Assembly (NCBI GenBank): GCA_038093975.1
Contig: JBBPTG010000023.1
Span: 171,360 to 235,359 of the forward strand
DNA length: 64,000 nt
Direction of reading: 5' to 3'
From: Chalciporus piperatus
Taxonomy: Eukaryota; Basidiomycota; Agaricomycetes; Boletales; Boletaceae
Of this stretch, positions 34,886 to 45,859 are shown piece by piece. A program made the position numbers and the translations under genes. The first letter of the stretch is position 1. Every line of letters starts with the position of its first letter. The notes beneath the pieces are model-generated. The model made no database searches. It was not told the origin of the DNA and was given only the letters and a program-made list of their open reading frames with translations.

Positions 34886-37800
34886 CTACAACGGCGCCGT
34901 CCTTCCTCTTCTTAATTCAAACGTGTCTTCGCCTCCGTCAACGTCCAGCTGGTCCGTCGACGTCGAGTTCGTGGCGCGCACCGAGCTCTCTCGAGCTGGT
35001 GTGGCGCGATGCGAGCTCTCTCGAGCTGGTGTGGCGCGATGCGAGCTTACCCGTGCGGGTGTGGCGCGATGCGAACTTGCCCGTGCGGGTGTGGCACGAA
35101 CGGGCTGTTCGTACACTGGTTGGGCGAATTGCTCGCGAAGACGCTTCGTCGCTTGTTCCTTGACCTACAGAAACGAACAGAAAAGCAATGGTCAGCGCAT
35201 TCCATCAGGTATCGACAACGCAAACGTACCTCGTTTGCCACCGTCTTCGATAGCTGAAGCAAAGGACCCGTCAAACCCAGCCTGAGGATGCCATATCTGG
35301 GAAGAAAAACATTTGGTGAGCAAACACTGGTGCGGGCATAATCACCAGCGAGGTACTCACGCAGCAGTAGCCATCGTGAGCAACATAATAAAGTACATCG
35401 GGTTGAAGAGGACCATCATCGCCTCGTTCCATCCGAGGACGGCCATGACACCATATATCCAATAAGGGACCTGCGCGATGGATGACACCGTGCTCCGCTT
35501 CGCTTCAACAAAGTATGCATCTGCATCACGTCTGAATCGGGAACTAATGTCCATGTGCTTGAATTCAGAGAAGATCACGAGTGACGACGCAAAGTCAAAG
35601 TCCTCCTCTGTAGAAGTTGAGTTTGAGGGTGATGGAGGAAGCATGTACTCGTTCAAAGGATCTACGGGGGATATCTTGGAGAAAAGAGGGATGAGAGCCA
35701 GAGTCTACGCGTGTTCGTATCATTAGCTTCTGTCGCGAACCACACAGGGATCAACCTCACCTGGTCCTTTGCCTTACGGAAGGCACCTTCGATATCGTCG
35801 TCAGGCTGCCACACTCGGGGGACTCCATGCTCATCATAGCGGAAACGTTCCTCAAAGAACATGCGGAGCTTCCCGAGGATGGCGGTGTCCGCTGTAAGTT
35901 CATCGATCTTGGCACGTAGAGAGAGCCAAGCACGTCTACGGAGCGACGATAGTGCGTTGACATTTTCTTCCTCCGTGCAATTGAATGCTGCAGATAATCA
36001 TCATTGATAAATGATATCTACCCGGACAAAAGAACAAGTTACCATTTGCCTTCTTGAGGTACGACGACTCGGCTTTCTCCAGCAGCTGTTTGAATGCTGC
36101 CAAGACCTTGTCCCACATGTCAGGCGCAGCTTGGTTCAAAGCAACGTCCACAGGTTCCGAGATTTGCTTCTTGAGGTTCCTCTGCGTCACCATCGATCGA
36201 TCAGCGTCGACCGTTCCACTATAAACCAGCGAAATCTGACCTCAATGAGGTTAATCATCTTTTTCGTCTCATCTTTCCTGAACACGTCCGCAACGTGCCC
36301 CATCTCCTCTCTCAGCAAACCCAATTCCTCTTCCCAACTCCACTCCTTCTCTTCGATCCAGACTTCTTTCGCGCCATTTTGGAACCTCGTCTCACACTCG
36401 CTTGTCGCCTTGCTAACGACCTCCCCAAAGTTGTAATCGCCACCGTTACCGCCCAGCGTGGCGTGCAACGCTGACTTGAACGTCGATAGACATGATTTAT
36501 GAAGGTTCTTCAATTGCCCGAGGAAGAGCGGACTGAGGGTAGAGGTAATCGTGGCGTGCAGATCGAGACGTTTGCGGGAATACACCCCTTGGTGATAACG
36601 GGATGCATCGCGGTCGTAACGGGCTGTTGTCGATCAAAGGTCAGAAATCCGCTGTGCCGAAAGTAGCAGCTGACACGGAAAACATACCAAGTGCTTGATC
36701 TCTCCATGCCATCATCAATCCACCTAGGCCTTCTACAACCTTTCCAGCCTCGATAGGTCGCTTCTGTGATTTTGCCTGTTCGTTGAACTCGGACAAGGCA
36801 GTAGCAGAGATCTCATCGCAACGGAATTGTGCCAAGAGCTCCTGTTGAGTGGGCAAGTCCAAGTCCTTATTGGTCTGGACTTGTTCCTGAGTTTTACGAG
36901 CAGGTTAGCAAAGGCTCAGGACCGTCACCAAGGTACGCACCCAGATATTCTCCATATAGACAGCGACACCGTCGGCGGGAATTCTCTTATGGTAAATATC
37001 TTTGAAGAGATGATCCGCACGTCCTCTCGTCGCAAAGCGCTCTCGCAGTTGTGCAACCTCGTCCTCGAATTTCTGCGCCTCGAGAATCTTGTGTGGGAGA
37101 GCGGTGAACGCCAGATCGAAGTAGTCCGACAGTTGGGCTTGTGCAAGAGCGGGAGGTTTCGAGAGCGAATCCCAAATCCGGGTGAGGTCGGTGGTGAGGG
37201 TGTTCTGGAGGTTGGAGAGCGGCGTCACACCCAGGTGATCTCGGATGACGAAGAGAAGGAGCGTCCGCGATTGAGGGCCTTCTTGGACTCGCCTCCCAAA
37301 CAAGCCGAGGTTCACTTCGAAGACAGTCTTGAGCAGACCCATGTTGGCACCTTGGTAGAGACCGACTTGGTGTTCCCACAAGTTGATGATCAAAACTTCT
37401 GAGGAAGCCAGGGAGAAAAGCGCAGATTTACGCTCAAAGTCCTGGAACGCCGTTATTCCGGATGATCCGAAGAGCTTGGAATCGTGAACGTACCTGATCC
37501 TCTCCTCGCTCGCGACCATCAGTGCCCTCCACGTCCATAACCATAACACTCATTCCTTTGCCTCTGCACATCCAGATACCTATCACGCATCACAATCGAA
37601 GTTTGCGTAATAAGGTCAAAAACGGGGTTTAGCAAACAGTGTGGAGATGAGGTTACCTTTGGTTGTCTGCTGTCGCTGTGTCTCGTCCATGACATCGAAT
37701 GTAGTCCCGAACAATCTGTTCAGGAGAGTGCCTGTTCATTCGAGTAAGTATGCGGTACACCACGACACGTGAATTGGCAGACGGCAGATATGGAAGAGAC

Positions 37801-38221
37801 GGGGAGAGACGCACTCTTTCCGGTTGATTGTGAACCAAAGACGGCGACAACGTTATAGTTGAAACCCGCGTCGCGGAGACTCCATCGTTCGATCTGGGAG
37901 GTAAGGTCTGGACTGCTCCATCGGTTAGCTCTGCACTATCAAAGTCGGGAAACTGGCGGTCGTGCAAACCGAAAACACGACCCGCCGCGGCAAACGAACC
38001 CGTGCAATGAGAGAAGACGATAAAACTTACGTGAAATGCTTGTCGTCGTCTATGATTTGTATCCGTTCTGAAGGTCCGTCGAGAATGTGTCCGTTGAGCT
38101 TGGAGGTCGAGGTCGACAAGCTGGCGACCTCGGCTTTGAGACTTGCGCTCGGTTGGGGTATCTCGGCGTTTTCCAATGAACCTAGGTCTGCCGGAGGTGC
38201 AGGAATGAATTGTTCAGACAT
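34886..38221 (-). CDS. SEY1: SEY1/RHD3 ER-fusion dynamin-like GTPase
   Basis: Mediates homotypic ER membrane fusion, the fungal counterpart of atlastin. Start ATG at 38219-38221 (MSEQFIPAP). The GTPase domain has the P-loop [17 protein letters not shown] (split by an intron), switch [34 protein letters not shown], and VIRDHLG for the guanine-specificity region. A long helical stalk follows ([38 protein letters not shown]). Two closely spaced membrane segments sit at [22 protein letters not shown] and the following [20 protein letters not shown]. The C-terminal cytosolic tail after [16 protein letters not shown] is built from four 10-residue repeats (RATPAR[A/V/E]SSH) encoded by a 30-bp tandem repeat, then an acidic end. 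Many short introns; every joined segment matches the family, so it looks intact. Confidence 0.93.
34981..35100. repeat. 30-bp tandem repeat x4 inside SEY1
   Basis: Four diverged copies with an exact 30-bp period (each containing GGTGTGGCGCGATGCGAGC or a close variant). On the coding strand each unit encodes RATPAR followed by A/V/E and SSH. The period is a multiple of three, so copy-number change would keep the frame. Confidence 0.88.
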
Positions 38222-39051
38222 TGTTACACGCGTATTGGTGTATGATGGGGTGTATGAAAGAATGAAAAGGGCGAGTTTGAAAAAGAGTTGGATAAGATAC
38301 TCTTCCTCGTGGTAGAGGAATGACCTGGTGCGAGGTTTTTGGGAGAGTTCACTGTCAAGTCAAAACAGCGTGCGTAGAGACACAACCCAATAGAACTGCC
38401 ACGCGACGTAGCTACCCATTTCGGCCTTTGCCGCTGTCTTTGGCGTGACCCAACCAGGAGTGAACATTTGTTCGAACATCCCATCAATTGGTACTATCAA
38501 CACAAGTACGAACAGCCCCTTGTGATACGAGTTCACAGAACAGTCGCAGACGGAATGTGCACCATGTCTGTGCTGCGTGTTGGCAATGAGGTGCGCCCAC
38601 CTCACGACGAGTGGAGATATACCTAATTTCCCTACGCGGCACTCCACAGCACCCACCGTAACATGGTACGGAACAGCCCCCGGTTGGCTGAACATCAACG
38701 GTCGATAGTCGTCAAGTTGTTGGCAACTACAGTTGCAGCTACTCGCACCAGACCATGACAACACATCACAAATTGATCTCCTCGGGAAGTCATAGAGTGC
38801 GAATTGATGAACTAGGCTCAAGCTTCAAGCGCTTATAACGTTACGCTTGTAACGAATTCAAGTTTTTGCATCAATGTGGCTACAAGGCCTCAAGGCCTCA
38901 ATAGGCTAAAGATAGATCGTGATCTTTGCCTACCAATTTCCTACCGCACAGCCTATATCGCAGGGATAAAAGGACGGGCTGGCACGCTAAACCCTTCTCC
39001 AACTGAACCCTCCTCTCAAACCCATCACCCACTTTTCGGGCTCTAACCATC
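38222..39051. other. 830-bp intergenic region
   Basis: Carries the SEY1 promoter and, near 38964 (GGATAAAAGG), a TATA-like box 80-90 bp upstream of the small gene at 39052. No supported gene; a minus-strand frame 38360-38821 has no recognisable content. Confidence 0.4.
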
Positions 39052-39213
39052 ATGATTATTTCCTGGGCTTACAAAAAGTACAAAGCTAAGAAGGAGGCCA
39101 AGGAGCAAGAGAAACGCAACGCAGCTGCTGAACAGGCTGCCAGCCCAAGCCGTCCTAGTCAGGAGGGCCAGCAAACGGGCGCCTCCACTGAGAGGGATCA
39201 AGCCAAGCGCTAA
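39052..39213 (+). CDS. putative small lysine-rich protein, 53 aa
   Basis: Unrecognised. Frame from ATG 39052 to TAA 39211-39213. It begins MIISWAYKKYKAKKEAKEQE: a short hydrophobic start, then an amphipathic, highly charged helix, then a Ser/Gln/Gly tail ending DQAKR. Support comes from promoter-like context: a TATA-like box at about 38964, a C/T-rich leader (CTCCAACTGAACCCTCC) and CCATC before the ATG. No homologue can be named, so it could also be a chance frame or the first exon of something larger. Confidence 0.45.
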   Translation: MIISWAYKKYKAKKEAKEQEKRNAAAEQAASPSRPSQEGQQTGASTERDQAKR

Positions 39214-39608
39214 GTTGGTGGCCATATACACACCAAGTCTGTGCCGGCTAACCTGGCTCCTTTAGTTGCTTGATCCAATGACATTCTGCGTTCACCAGAG
39301 TACCCTTTGTTATATCAAAATTGGATATTGTAAGTGCATTCTTGGTCAGTGCTATGTTCATGCTTGCTGAGACGTTGGATTAGATTTAGTTGTACCCTCG
39401 CCTAAACTCCTCTAGCACGAGCCCTTGCTGTCCATGTGTTCCTCCTATCGAAATTATTGTAGGGATTTTTGTCAATGTTGCTGCGTCGGTTTAGGGTGTG
39501 GCTGTGCCCGATGATGCGCCCGTTGCCTGCCTGCAGGCTGCCAGATTTTGATATGAGAGGACGCAGTGGCGCTCCGGTAACTCATGCTAATGATCCGTAG
39601 ATCGAACT
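39214..39608. other. intergenic
   Basis: 395 bp, nothing recognised. Confidence 0.35.
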
Positions 39609-39907
39609 ATGAGTAGCGCATCCGGCGTTGCGCTGAGGGCATGCGGTACAGTTGGTAAGATCATAGAAGCAGGCGACGCGGTGGCGACCGACGTCCGAAG
39701 AACACGCAAGGTCACCATGACCATGACGAGTTGCTACGCAAGGTGTGCTCCGGTTGCAACAGGAACAATGACCGAGTGCACTGAGACTGTCCTCGTTACC
39801 AACGATGTGAGCTGAATGCAATGTAAGCTAACTTAGTCGCGTTGTGTTATGACTTTTGGATTTGACAGGAAGTGGCAATGGATGTGCCAACTACGACAGT
39901 TTCCTAA
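39609..39907 (+). CDS. putative small Thr/Ala-rich protein, one intron
   Basis: Unrecognised. Exon 39609-39806 joins exon 39869-39907 across a GTGAGC...TTGACAG intron, giving about 78 residues (MSSASGVALRACG... ending MDVPTTTVS). It contains four cysteines and an MTMTSCYARC stretch. It is listed because the splice signals are good and keep the frame, but there is no family support. Confidence 0.35.
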
Positions 39908-40090
39908 ATGAGCCCCGAGTTCTTCTCCCCGACCTCTGCGATTCGAATCGAAGGGGAAGCTAAGAAGCAGTCCAACGCCCCTTCATCCTTTCTCTCTCTC
40001 TCTATCCATCGCTCTCAATTTCCCTCTCATCATTCCGTTCTCTACCAACATTCGTTTCTCTGTCGCTCTTTTATCTACCCACCCCTGTCT

Positions 40091-41964
40091 ATGGCGTCTC
40101 TCGACGTCGTCTCGCCCGCTCTCCTCCTCCCCATCCCAGTGATATCCCTTGTTTTATCAGTTTACAACTGGCGGTCTCAGAGATATACCCCAGTGAAGTC
40201 TGCAGTCCTTCTCTTGTTGACTGTTCTAGCTGCCGTCGCTGGCGGGATAGGATTGAGCGCCGCCTGCGGTGAACCTCTCAGAATCGTGGCCAAGGCTTTT
40301 GCAAACATTTTGGAATCCGCACGTATGCCACACCACTCCCTTCGCCACTTGCCCGCTTTCCGGCACTAATCCTCTTGTATCTAGTGTCTGCGATTTCCGT
40401 ATATGCTCTCCGGCCTTCCTCTTACAGCCCCACCCTGCCCCCATCTTTCCTCGCATTCTTCCTGTCATTAGCTTCCATCCTTGTCACTTGTGGTGTGTCA
40501 CTTCGTGATCTTTTCTTTGCTCCGTCTCTTGATGACATTATCTCTCATCAGAGCTGGTCTCTGCTCTGATCCCGGGTAGTCCTCTTCTTCTCCCAGCCGC
40601 ATTTGCACTCGCATCACGCATGTTCCTCCTCTTCCTTGCTGTATGCACAGCGGTCATTTCGTTGCCGCGGCGTGCCAAACCTCCAGCGGACACAGACCTT
40701 GAGAAGTCTCGGCCAAGAAAGAGCGTCGGCCGGGTATCCTCTCCTACCCCCGGCACCTGGCCTTTCCCTGCTTCCCTTGCCTCGCAAAGTCAACCCGCGC
40801 ATACGAGTTCTCCCACGGCTAAATCATCAGTTGCCGACCTTCCTCTCTCCCTGACTCTCACTCGGAGATGTAACGTCGACGGGGATCCGGATGGGGAAAA
40901 TGCTCAAAGATCCATATTGTTCCCATTCGCCCTCCTAATCGCACAGATATTAGCTACAATCTGTGCCTCCCTGAATGTCACTGGAAGTATACTCGCAGGC
41001 AGTTCAGTCCGGCCCAATGGACCCTCAATGTACATCCTCGTCGCGAACGCTGCTTTCACTCTTTTGTGGGCGACCGCGGTCTTGGTCACCATCCAGGGTA
41101 AGCTGCACATTCCTGTTATTTTCCAAGTTCATGGACTTACTCTCTCGGATACAAGTGCTTCCTGTACAGCCCCGGACGCATTATCCGGACACGGAGCGGC
41201 AAGATGGGGCGCCTCCTCGACGCGAACTAACTCAGAGCAAATCGGACATGATCCCGGGTGGAATTCCGACACCACGAACACCAAAGCCTTCTATTACCCG
41301 CCGTGGATCCGACTCCGCGCTTGATTTCCTCTCTTTGCACGACCCCTTTGCTAGCTCTCCTCCTCCGCCACCACCTCTTCCACCCGTCGGACTTGGACTT
41401 GATGAAGTTGACGTCGGATGGAACGGAAACAACGGAATTGGATTGCAATACCGTTTTCCTGCACCTCGTTCTGTTGCCAAGGGAGGCAAACGTAAAGGGA
41501 AGAAGGTTCGCACCAGAGGCAGAAAGCAGCTTGTGCACCAAGATTCTTCTCGGACGCTGCTCCCTGTCCCTCCCCTCCCAAAGCCTCGAGGCTCAGAATC
41601 AGAGGCCGACAGGGACAAGTGGTTTGGGGACGAAGCCCGCCTCGCCGAGCTCCTGCTTCAGTCCCTCAGCGAAGGGGGCGAGGAGTTTGAAAGTCCTAAC
41701 ACGCCTAATTCGCCGTCTGTGCCAACTCCTCAAGCTGCGCAAGTGCCCCTGACCTCCCGATGGAGTACTAGCACGACAGTTCGGTCTACTATGTCCGCTT
41801 CGATTAGCGGCAGGTCCGGCGTGTCGACATACGTATCTTGCACCAGTGAGAAGGTTCAGGGGAACAGGATGTCGATGAACACCATTGCCTCGGTCTTGGG
41901 GAGTCGCAAGAGTTCCGAGACAAGGAGGAAATCTGGGATGACAGCTTCTTCCTCGAAAGGCTAG
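40091..41964 (+). CDS. multi-pass membrane protein with Ser-rich cytoplasmic tail, function unknown
   Basis: Exons 40091-40322, 40385-40504, 40552-41097 and 41156-41964 join in frame. Six hydrophobic helices are visible: LLLPIPVISLVLSVY, AVLLLLTVLAAVAGGIGL, FLAFFLSLASILVTCG, LLLPAAFALASRMFLLFLAV, FPFALLIAQILATICASL and YILVANAAFTLLWATAVLV. A soluble loop of about 70 residues lies between helices 4 and 5. After helix 6 comes a long tail of about 270 residues with a Pro run, a basic patch (KGGKRKGKKVRTRGRK) and Ser/Thr-rich stretches typical of regulated, phosphorylated tails. The number of helices is below that of a GPCR (seven), though one could be missed. No named family recognised. The intron at 40505-40551 is needed to carry the frame past a TGA at 40567. 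Confidence 0.7.
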
Positions 41965-42722
41965 GCTCCAAGGCCCCGAGGTATAGTGGATCTTTTGGCT
42001 CACGACGGTGTCTAACGTTTCCTTAGATATAGTTATGACACTACCTAGGTCAAAAGTGAAGTCGCATTACCCGTCAAAAACGCGTTGTTTCCCCTCAAGT
42101 TCTTCAGCGATTTTACTTTCTGGCCTCTCGTTTGTTGTCGTATCAAATTTCATGGTCAAGCACACTCGGACATTCGTCACTCGTGGCGTCAAAAGCCTTG
42201 CCGCCTACGTCATTTCGCACACACTCCTTTCATTTCCTTCTCCCTCTAGCTCTCAAGCAGTGGTAACCCGCGCAAATCAGGTCATTTACAGAAAAACACT
42301 CCTTTACAATCTCTTCATTTGGATCACTCTTTAAGTTTCCTTATAGCGTCTTTATTGTTATATCCCGTGTACTCGCAGTTTTCGGCGTCATGCCTATGTT
42401 ATCAGTGTTGTCGTTTCTGCATTGTGTCGAGCATAGTTACGGTCGTGTATGTGTTGTAGAGCAGAAGGCGACAAGCCTTGCATGTGCAAAATGGTTGACT
42501 CGGAGTTCCTTGTTGATTCGATTCGAGCCTTGTCAAACGTGTCAGACGCCACAAGATCGCTCCCCAAAAGTCATCTTGGATAGAACCACTTCGATCAAAT
42601 GTTGATGGTTCTCCGGTCCAAATTGCTCCTTGGCATGCCCAGAGTTTAACACACATAAAAGTACATCCCTCTCCCCCCTCGATACATATTCGATAAAATG
42701 CTTCCCCATCCTGGATCAATTT
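41965..42722. other. convergent intergenic region, 758 bp
   Basis: Between the 3' ends of the membrane protein and the flavin monooxygenase. No gene recognised. Confidence 0.4.
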
Positions 42723-45194
42723 CTAGTAACGAGCTCCGAACACCTTCTCCTCGAGCGCTTTGATTTCTGTCGATCAAACATGTCAACAATAAATGATCCT
42801 CGGGATCCACCGCGTCAACCAGTGACTTACGCAAGGCGAGATGCTTCGAGTGGAACCGACACAGGGCGAGATTTCCCATCATACACCAGAGCCCTCCGAG
42901 TGGCTTGCCCTTCTCGGAACGCCCTCCTAGTTCGCGCCAGGCGCCGTTAAGCTCGCCTTCCTCGTCTAGACCCCATATAGGCTGGATCAAGTCGTGTAGG
43001 TCTGCGTCTTTGAGGAGATCGCGGTAGACGCTGCGAGCGTCGGCGTACCTACAGAATGATGGGCCACGGCATGTCTCAGATTCTCAGATCGTCCAAGAAA
43101 AAGTAGAGGAAAGCTGGAAGGGAAGTAACCATGACGCACCCCGTTGCGAAGATGACGACGTCAGTGTCCAAAGTAGAACCATCTTCGAACAGCAGACCAG
43201 TCGGGGTAAAGGTCTTGATGGATCCGCTACTCTTCAATTTGATCTTCCCGTCGATGATCAGCTGAGAAGCGCCGACGTCTGCATTGGGAGAGAACGAGAA
43301 TTTTGATTTATTACCGTAAACGCGCGCTAGAAGTCTTGAGGGAGAGAGAACTTGCCGAGATAGTAGCCTCCGGCTTTTTTCCATGCCATCGAGAGGAAAC
43401 CGGCGTCGTCGTCTCCAAGGGTCAACCGGAACCCGACCTTGCGGAGACCGTCAAGGAGTTCTCTGATGTTGATATACTGAGAAACATGCGGATAGGCTGC
43501 AGCACATGGGGACGTACTTGTCGGCCTCGGCGATGTCCTTTGCGACACGCTGGTGTACGAGGGTGAGAAAGTGGTTCGGATACGAAGCATTCACGCGATC
43601 GGCAATATCAGTGGGGGGACCGCCCTCCCAGTAAAGGGCTTGAAAGGGGATTCGTAAGGAAGAGAATAGAGGGGGAGAGGATGTATGCACCTAGCAGGCG
43701 AGGCATTCCTTCTTTTGTTGACATGATATAGGTTGGACCACGTTGAACCATGGTGATGTCTGACGGGCCAGTAAGGTGGAGTGTCTAGACCAATCATCGT
43801 ATGCAACTTACCGACACCATGCTCTACGTAGTCCGCGCAAATATCGTGGGCTGTTCACGATCAGCCCCAGGGATCATGGTACACTAGGTTAGTTAGACGA
43901 CAGACCTGACGTGCACGAGCCGATGACCGCCACTTTCTTGCCTGAATGATCCGTTGCGAGGTTGTGTTTGCTCGAATGTAAGATCTGACCCTTAAACTCA
44001 TCCTTTCGGCGTGATACTAGGTCAATCATTCCCGACGTGCTTAGAAAAGGTTATTACCTGTCCTGGAATGTCTGGGATCCTGCCTCTACCACTGCCGAGG
44101 CCTAACGCCAGCACAACATGGTTCACCTTGAAAGTTCGCTTCCGCCCATCTTCACGCTCAACTTCAACGGACCAACGCTTGCCGCTGGCCCCAATTTCCT
44201 TTGCGACCGAGGTGACGGTGGCTGAGGTCCACACATTCAATTCCATTGAATGAGCATAGGACTCGAGCCAGTCGGCCAACTTCAACGCTGGCGTGTAGAC
44301 AGGCCAGGATGGCGGGAACCTAATAATAGTTCGCGTAGGTAACGAATGACTTTGCAGAGGTGTCAAACTTACGGTAGATAGGGCATATGGTCATACCCTA
44401 GGTCGCAAAGTTAGAATAAGCATTATCTTCAACAACTTCACAACGCTCAGAAGGATTATCGGAGTCGACTCACAAACTGGGTCATGCAAGCAGAGGGCAC
44501 CGTAACGTTTCCTCCAGTTATCACCTATTCTTTGATTCCGGTCAACAACAAGCGCGTTGACCCCCAGCATCTTCAAACGAGCCGCAACATCCAGGCCGCT
44601 CTGTCCTCCGCCAACTATAACCACGGCAGGTTCCTCGTCAAGGAATTCTCTTTCCCTCTCACGCTTACCAGCCCACTTTCCATGGTTTGGCCCGTGATCT
44701 CTGAGAGGGCCAATCAATTCCGGGAAGCCCTTCAAATCCTCTAGGTTGGTATAAACGGTGTGGGCCTTCCACGAGCCATCTGGGAGAGGGACCAATCTGA
44801 CTATGCCGGAGGCATGGCCTTCATTGGTGTCGAAATTGAAAAAGGCTTGGATCCAAGCGATGTCATCGTATGGCCGTTGGAGTTCTACGAGGTCCTTTCG
44901 AAGTCTGAAAGTGTCTGCCTGAGGGTTAAACACCTTGAGCTGTTCCTCGAGGAACTTGGAGACCGCATTCTTGCCCTCGAAAGTGCGGAAGTCCCAAGTG
45001 AGGGCAAGCATGTCACGCCAGAAAACGCCATCTAGGAACAAGTCGACGATGGCCGGTACGTCCTTGCGACCAACTGCAGTAGCAAACTTGGAGAACCAGT
45101 CGTTGGCGATGCCCTGCACATTGACCTCCGGGTCAAGTTTGCTACCTAGCTTTTCGAGGGTAGGGAGAGTGCGGGAAGGCGGTGAGATGGTCAT
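42723..45194 (-). CDS. flavin-containing monooxygenase (FAD/NADPH)
   Basis: Probable oxidoreductase of the FMO/YUCCA-like class; the substrate is unknown. Start ATG at 45192-45194 (MTISPPSRTL). An N-terminal NTF2-like domain (about residues 30-160: VNVQGIANDWFSKFATAVGR, FWRDMLALTWDFRTFEGK) precedes the FAD-binding Rossmann fold VVIVGGGQSGLDVAARLKML and the DNWRKRYGALCLHDPV block. The second nucleotide motif VAVIGSCTSAHDICADYVE binds NADPH, with its first Gly followed by SCTS as in related fungal FMOs. FATGYADAR is the conserved late ATG-type motif. The last intron (GTAAGTCACTGG to TCGACAG) leads to the C-terminus QIKALEEKVFGARY and TAG at 42723-42725. Introns are many and short, and the frame stays open, so the enzyme looks complete at about 600 residues. 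Confidence 0.88.
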
Positions 45195-45859
45195 GATAAG
45201 GAGAGGTCTGGTGGGCAAGATTTGACGGGGGTCCTATATCGGAGCATATGCTAGTACCTCGTGACCACATTCATCCTGCTCCTAGGGGCACCTAATTGTC
45301 GGGCCGACATGCCTCATTTGGCAGCTGTCGTAGTTCGACATATGGCGGTCCCCGAAAGCCTACACAAAAGTATAGGAAAGGGCAGTCAAAAGCTATCGTT
45401 GCGCATCTTATCGCGCGAAAAGAAACGCCACGATCAGGAGGGATACAACCAGAGGCCACCAGACTCCGAGTCCGATCAGAGTGTCGCATTGCTGCGGCAC
45501 ACGTACCAATCGTACCAAGTTGCGAAGAAAACCATTCTGCGAACCAGTCCGGGATCGTGTGAGTAGTTTCATGCGCATGTCTTTGGGCGCTGGTCATGCG
45601 ATACTTATGCCATCCGTTGGGTCATCTCGAAGACTTCTATGTCAGTGTGTGCCATCACAGCATCGGAGGCTTTTCGGAGGCTATGCTGTTAACCTGACTA
45701 ATTATAATGACACCTTACCCATCTCAAGTACAAGTAGCCGAGTCCGAGCCTGAGCCAAGTCCCAAGGTCCTTTTCAACATCACGTTCTTTTCTCTCTCTC
45801 TCAGTCTGCGTGTCCTCTGCGGGCACATTCGTCCAAACCATCAGTCGCTCCCTCCAAAT
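45195..45859. other. divergent intergenic region, 665 bp
   Basis: Promoter space of the flavin monooxygenase and of the F-box gene at 45860. No gene recognised. Confidence 0.4.

Noticed and set aside
38360..38821. 153-codon minus-strand frame in the SEY1 upstream region
   Set aside because: No splice support, no family motif, and composition like the surrounding non-coding sequence.
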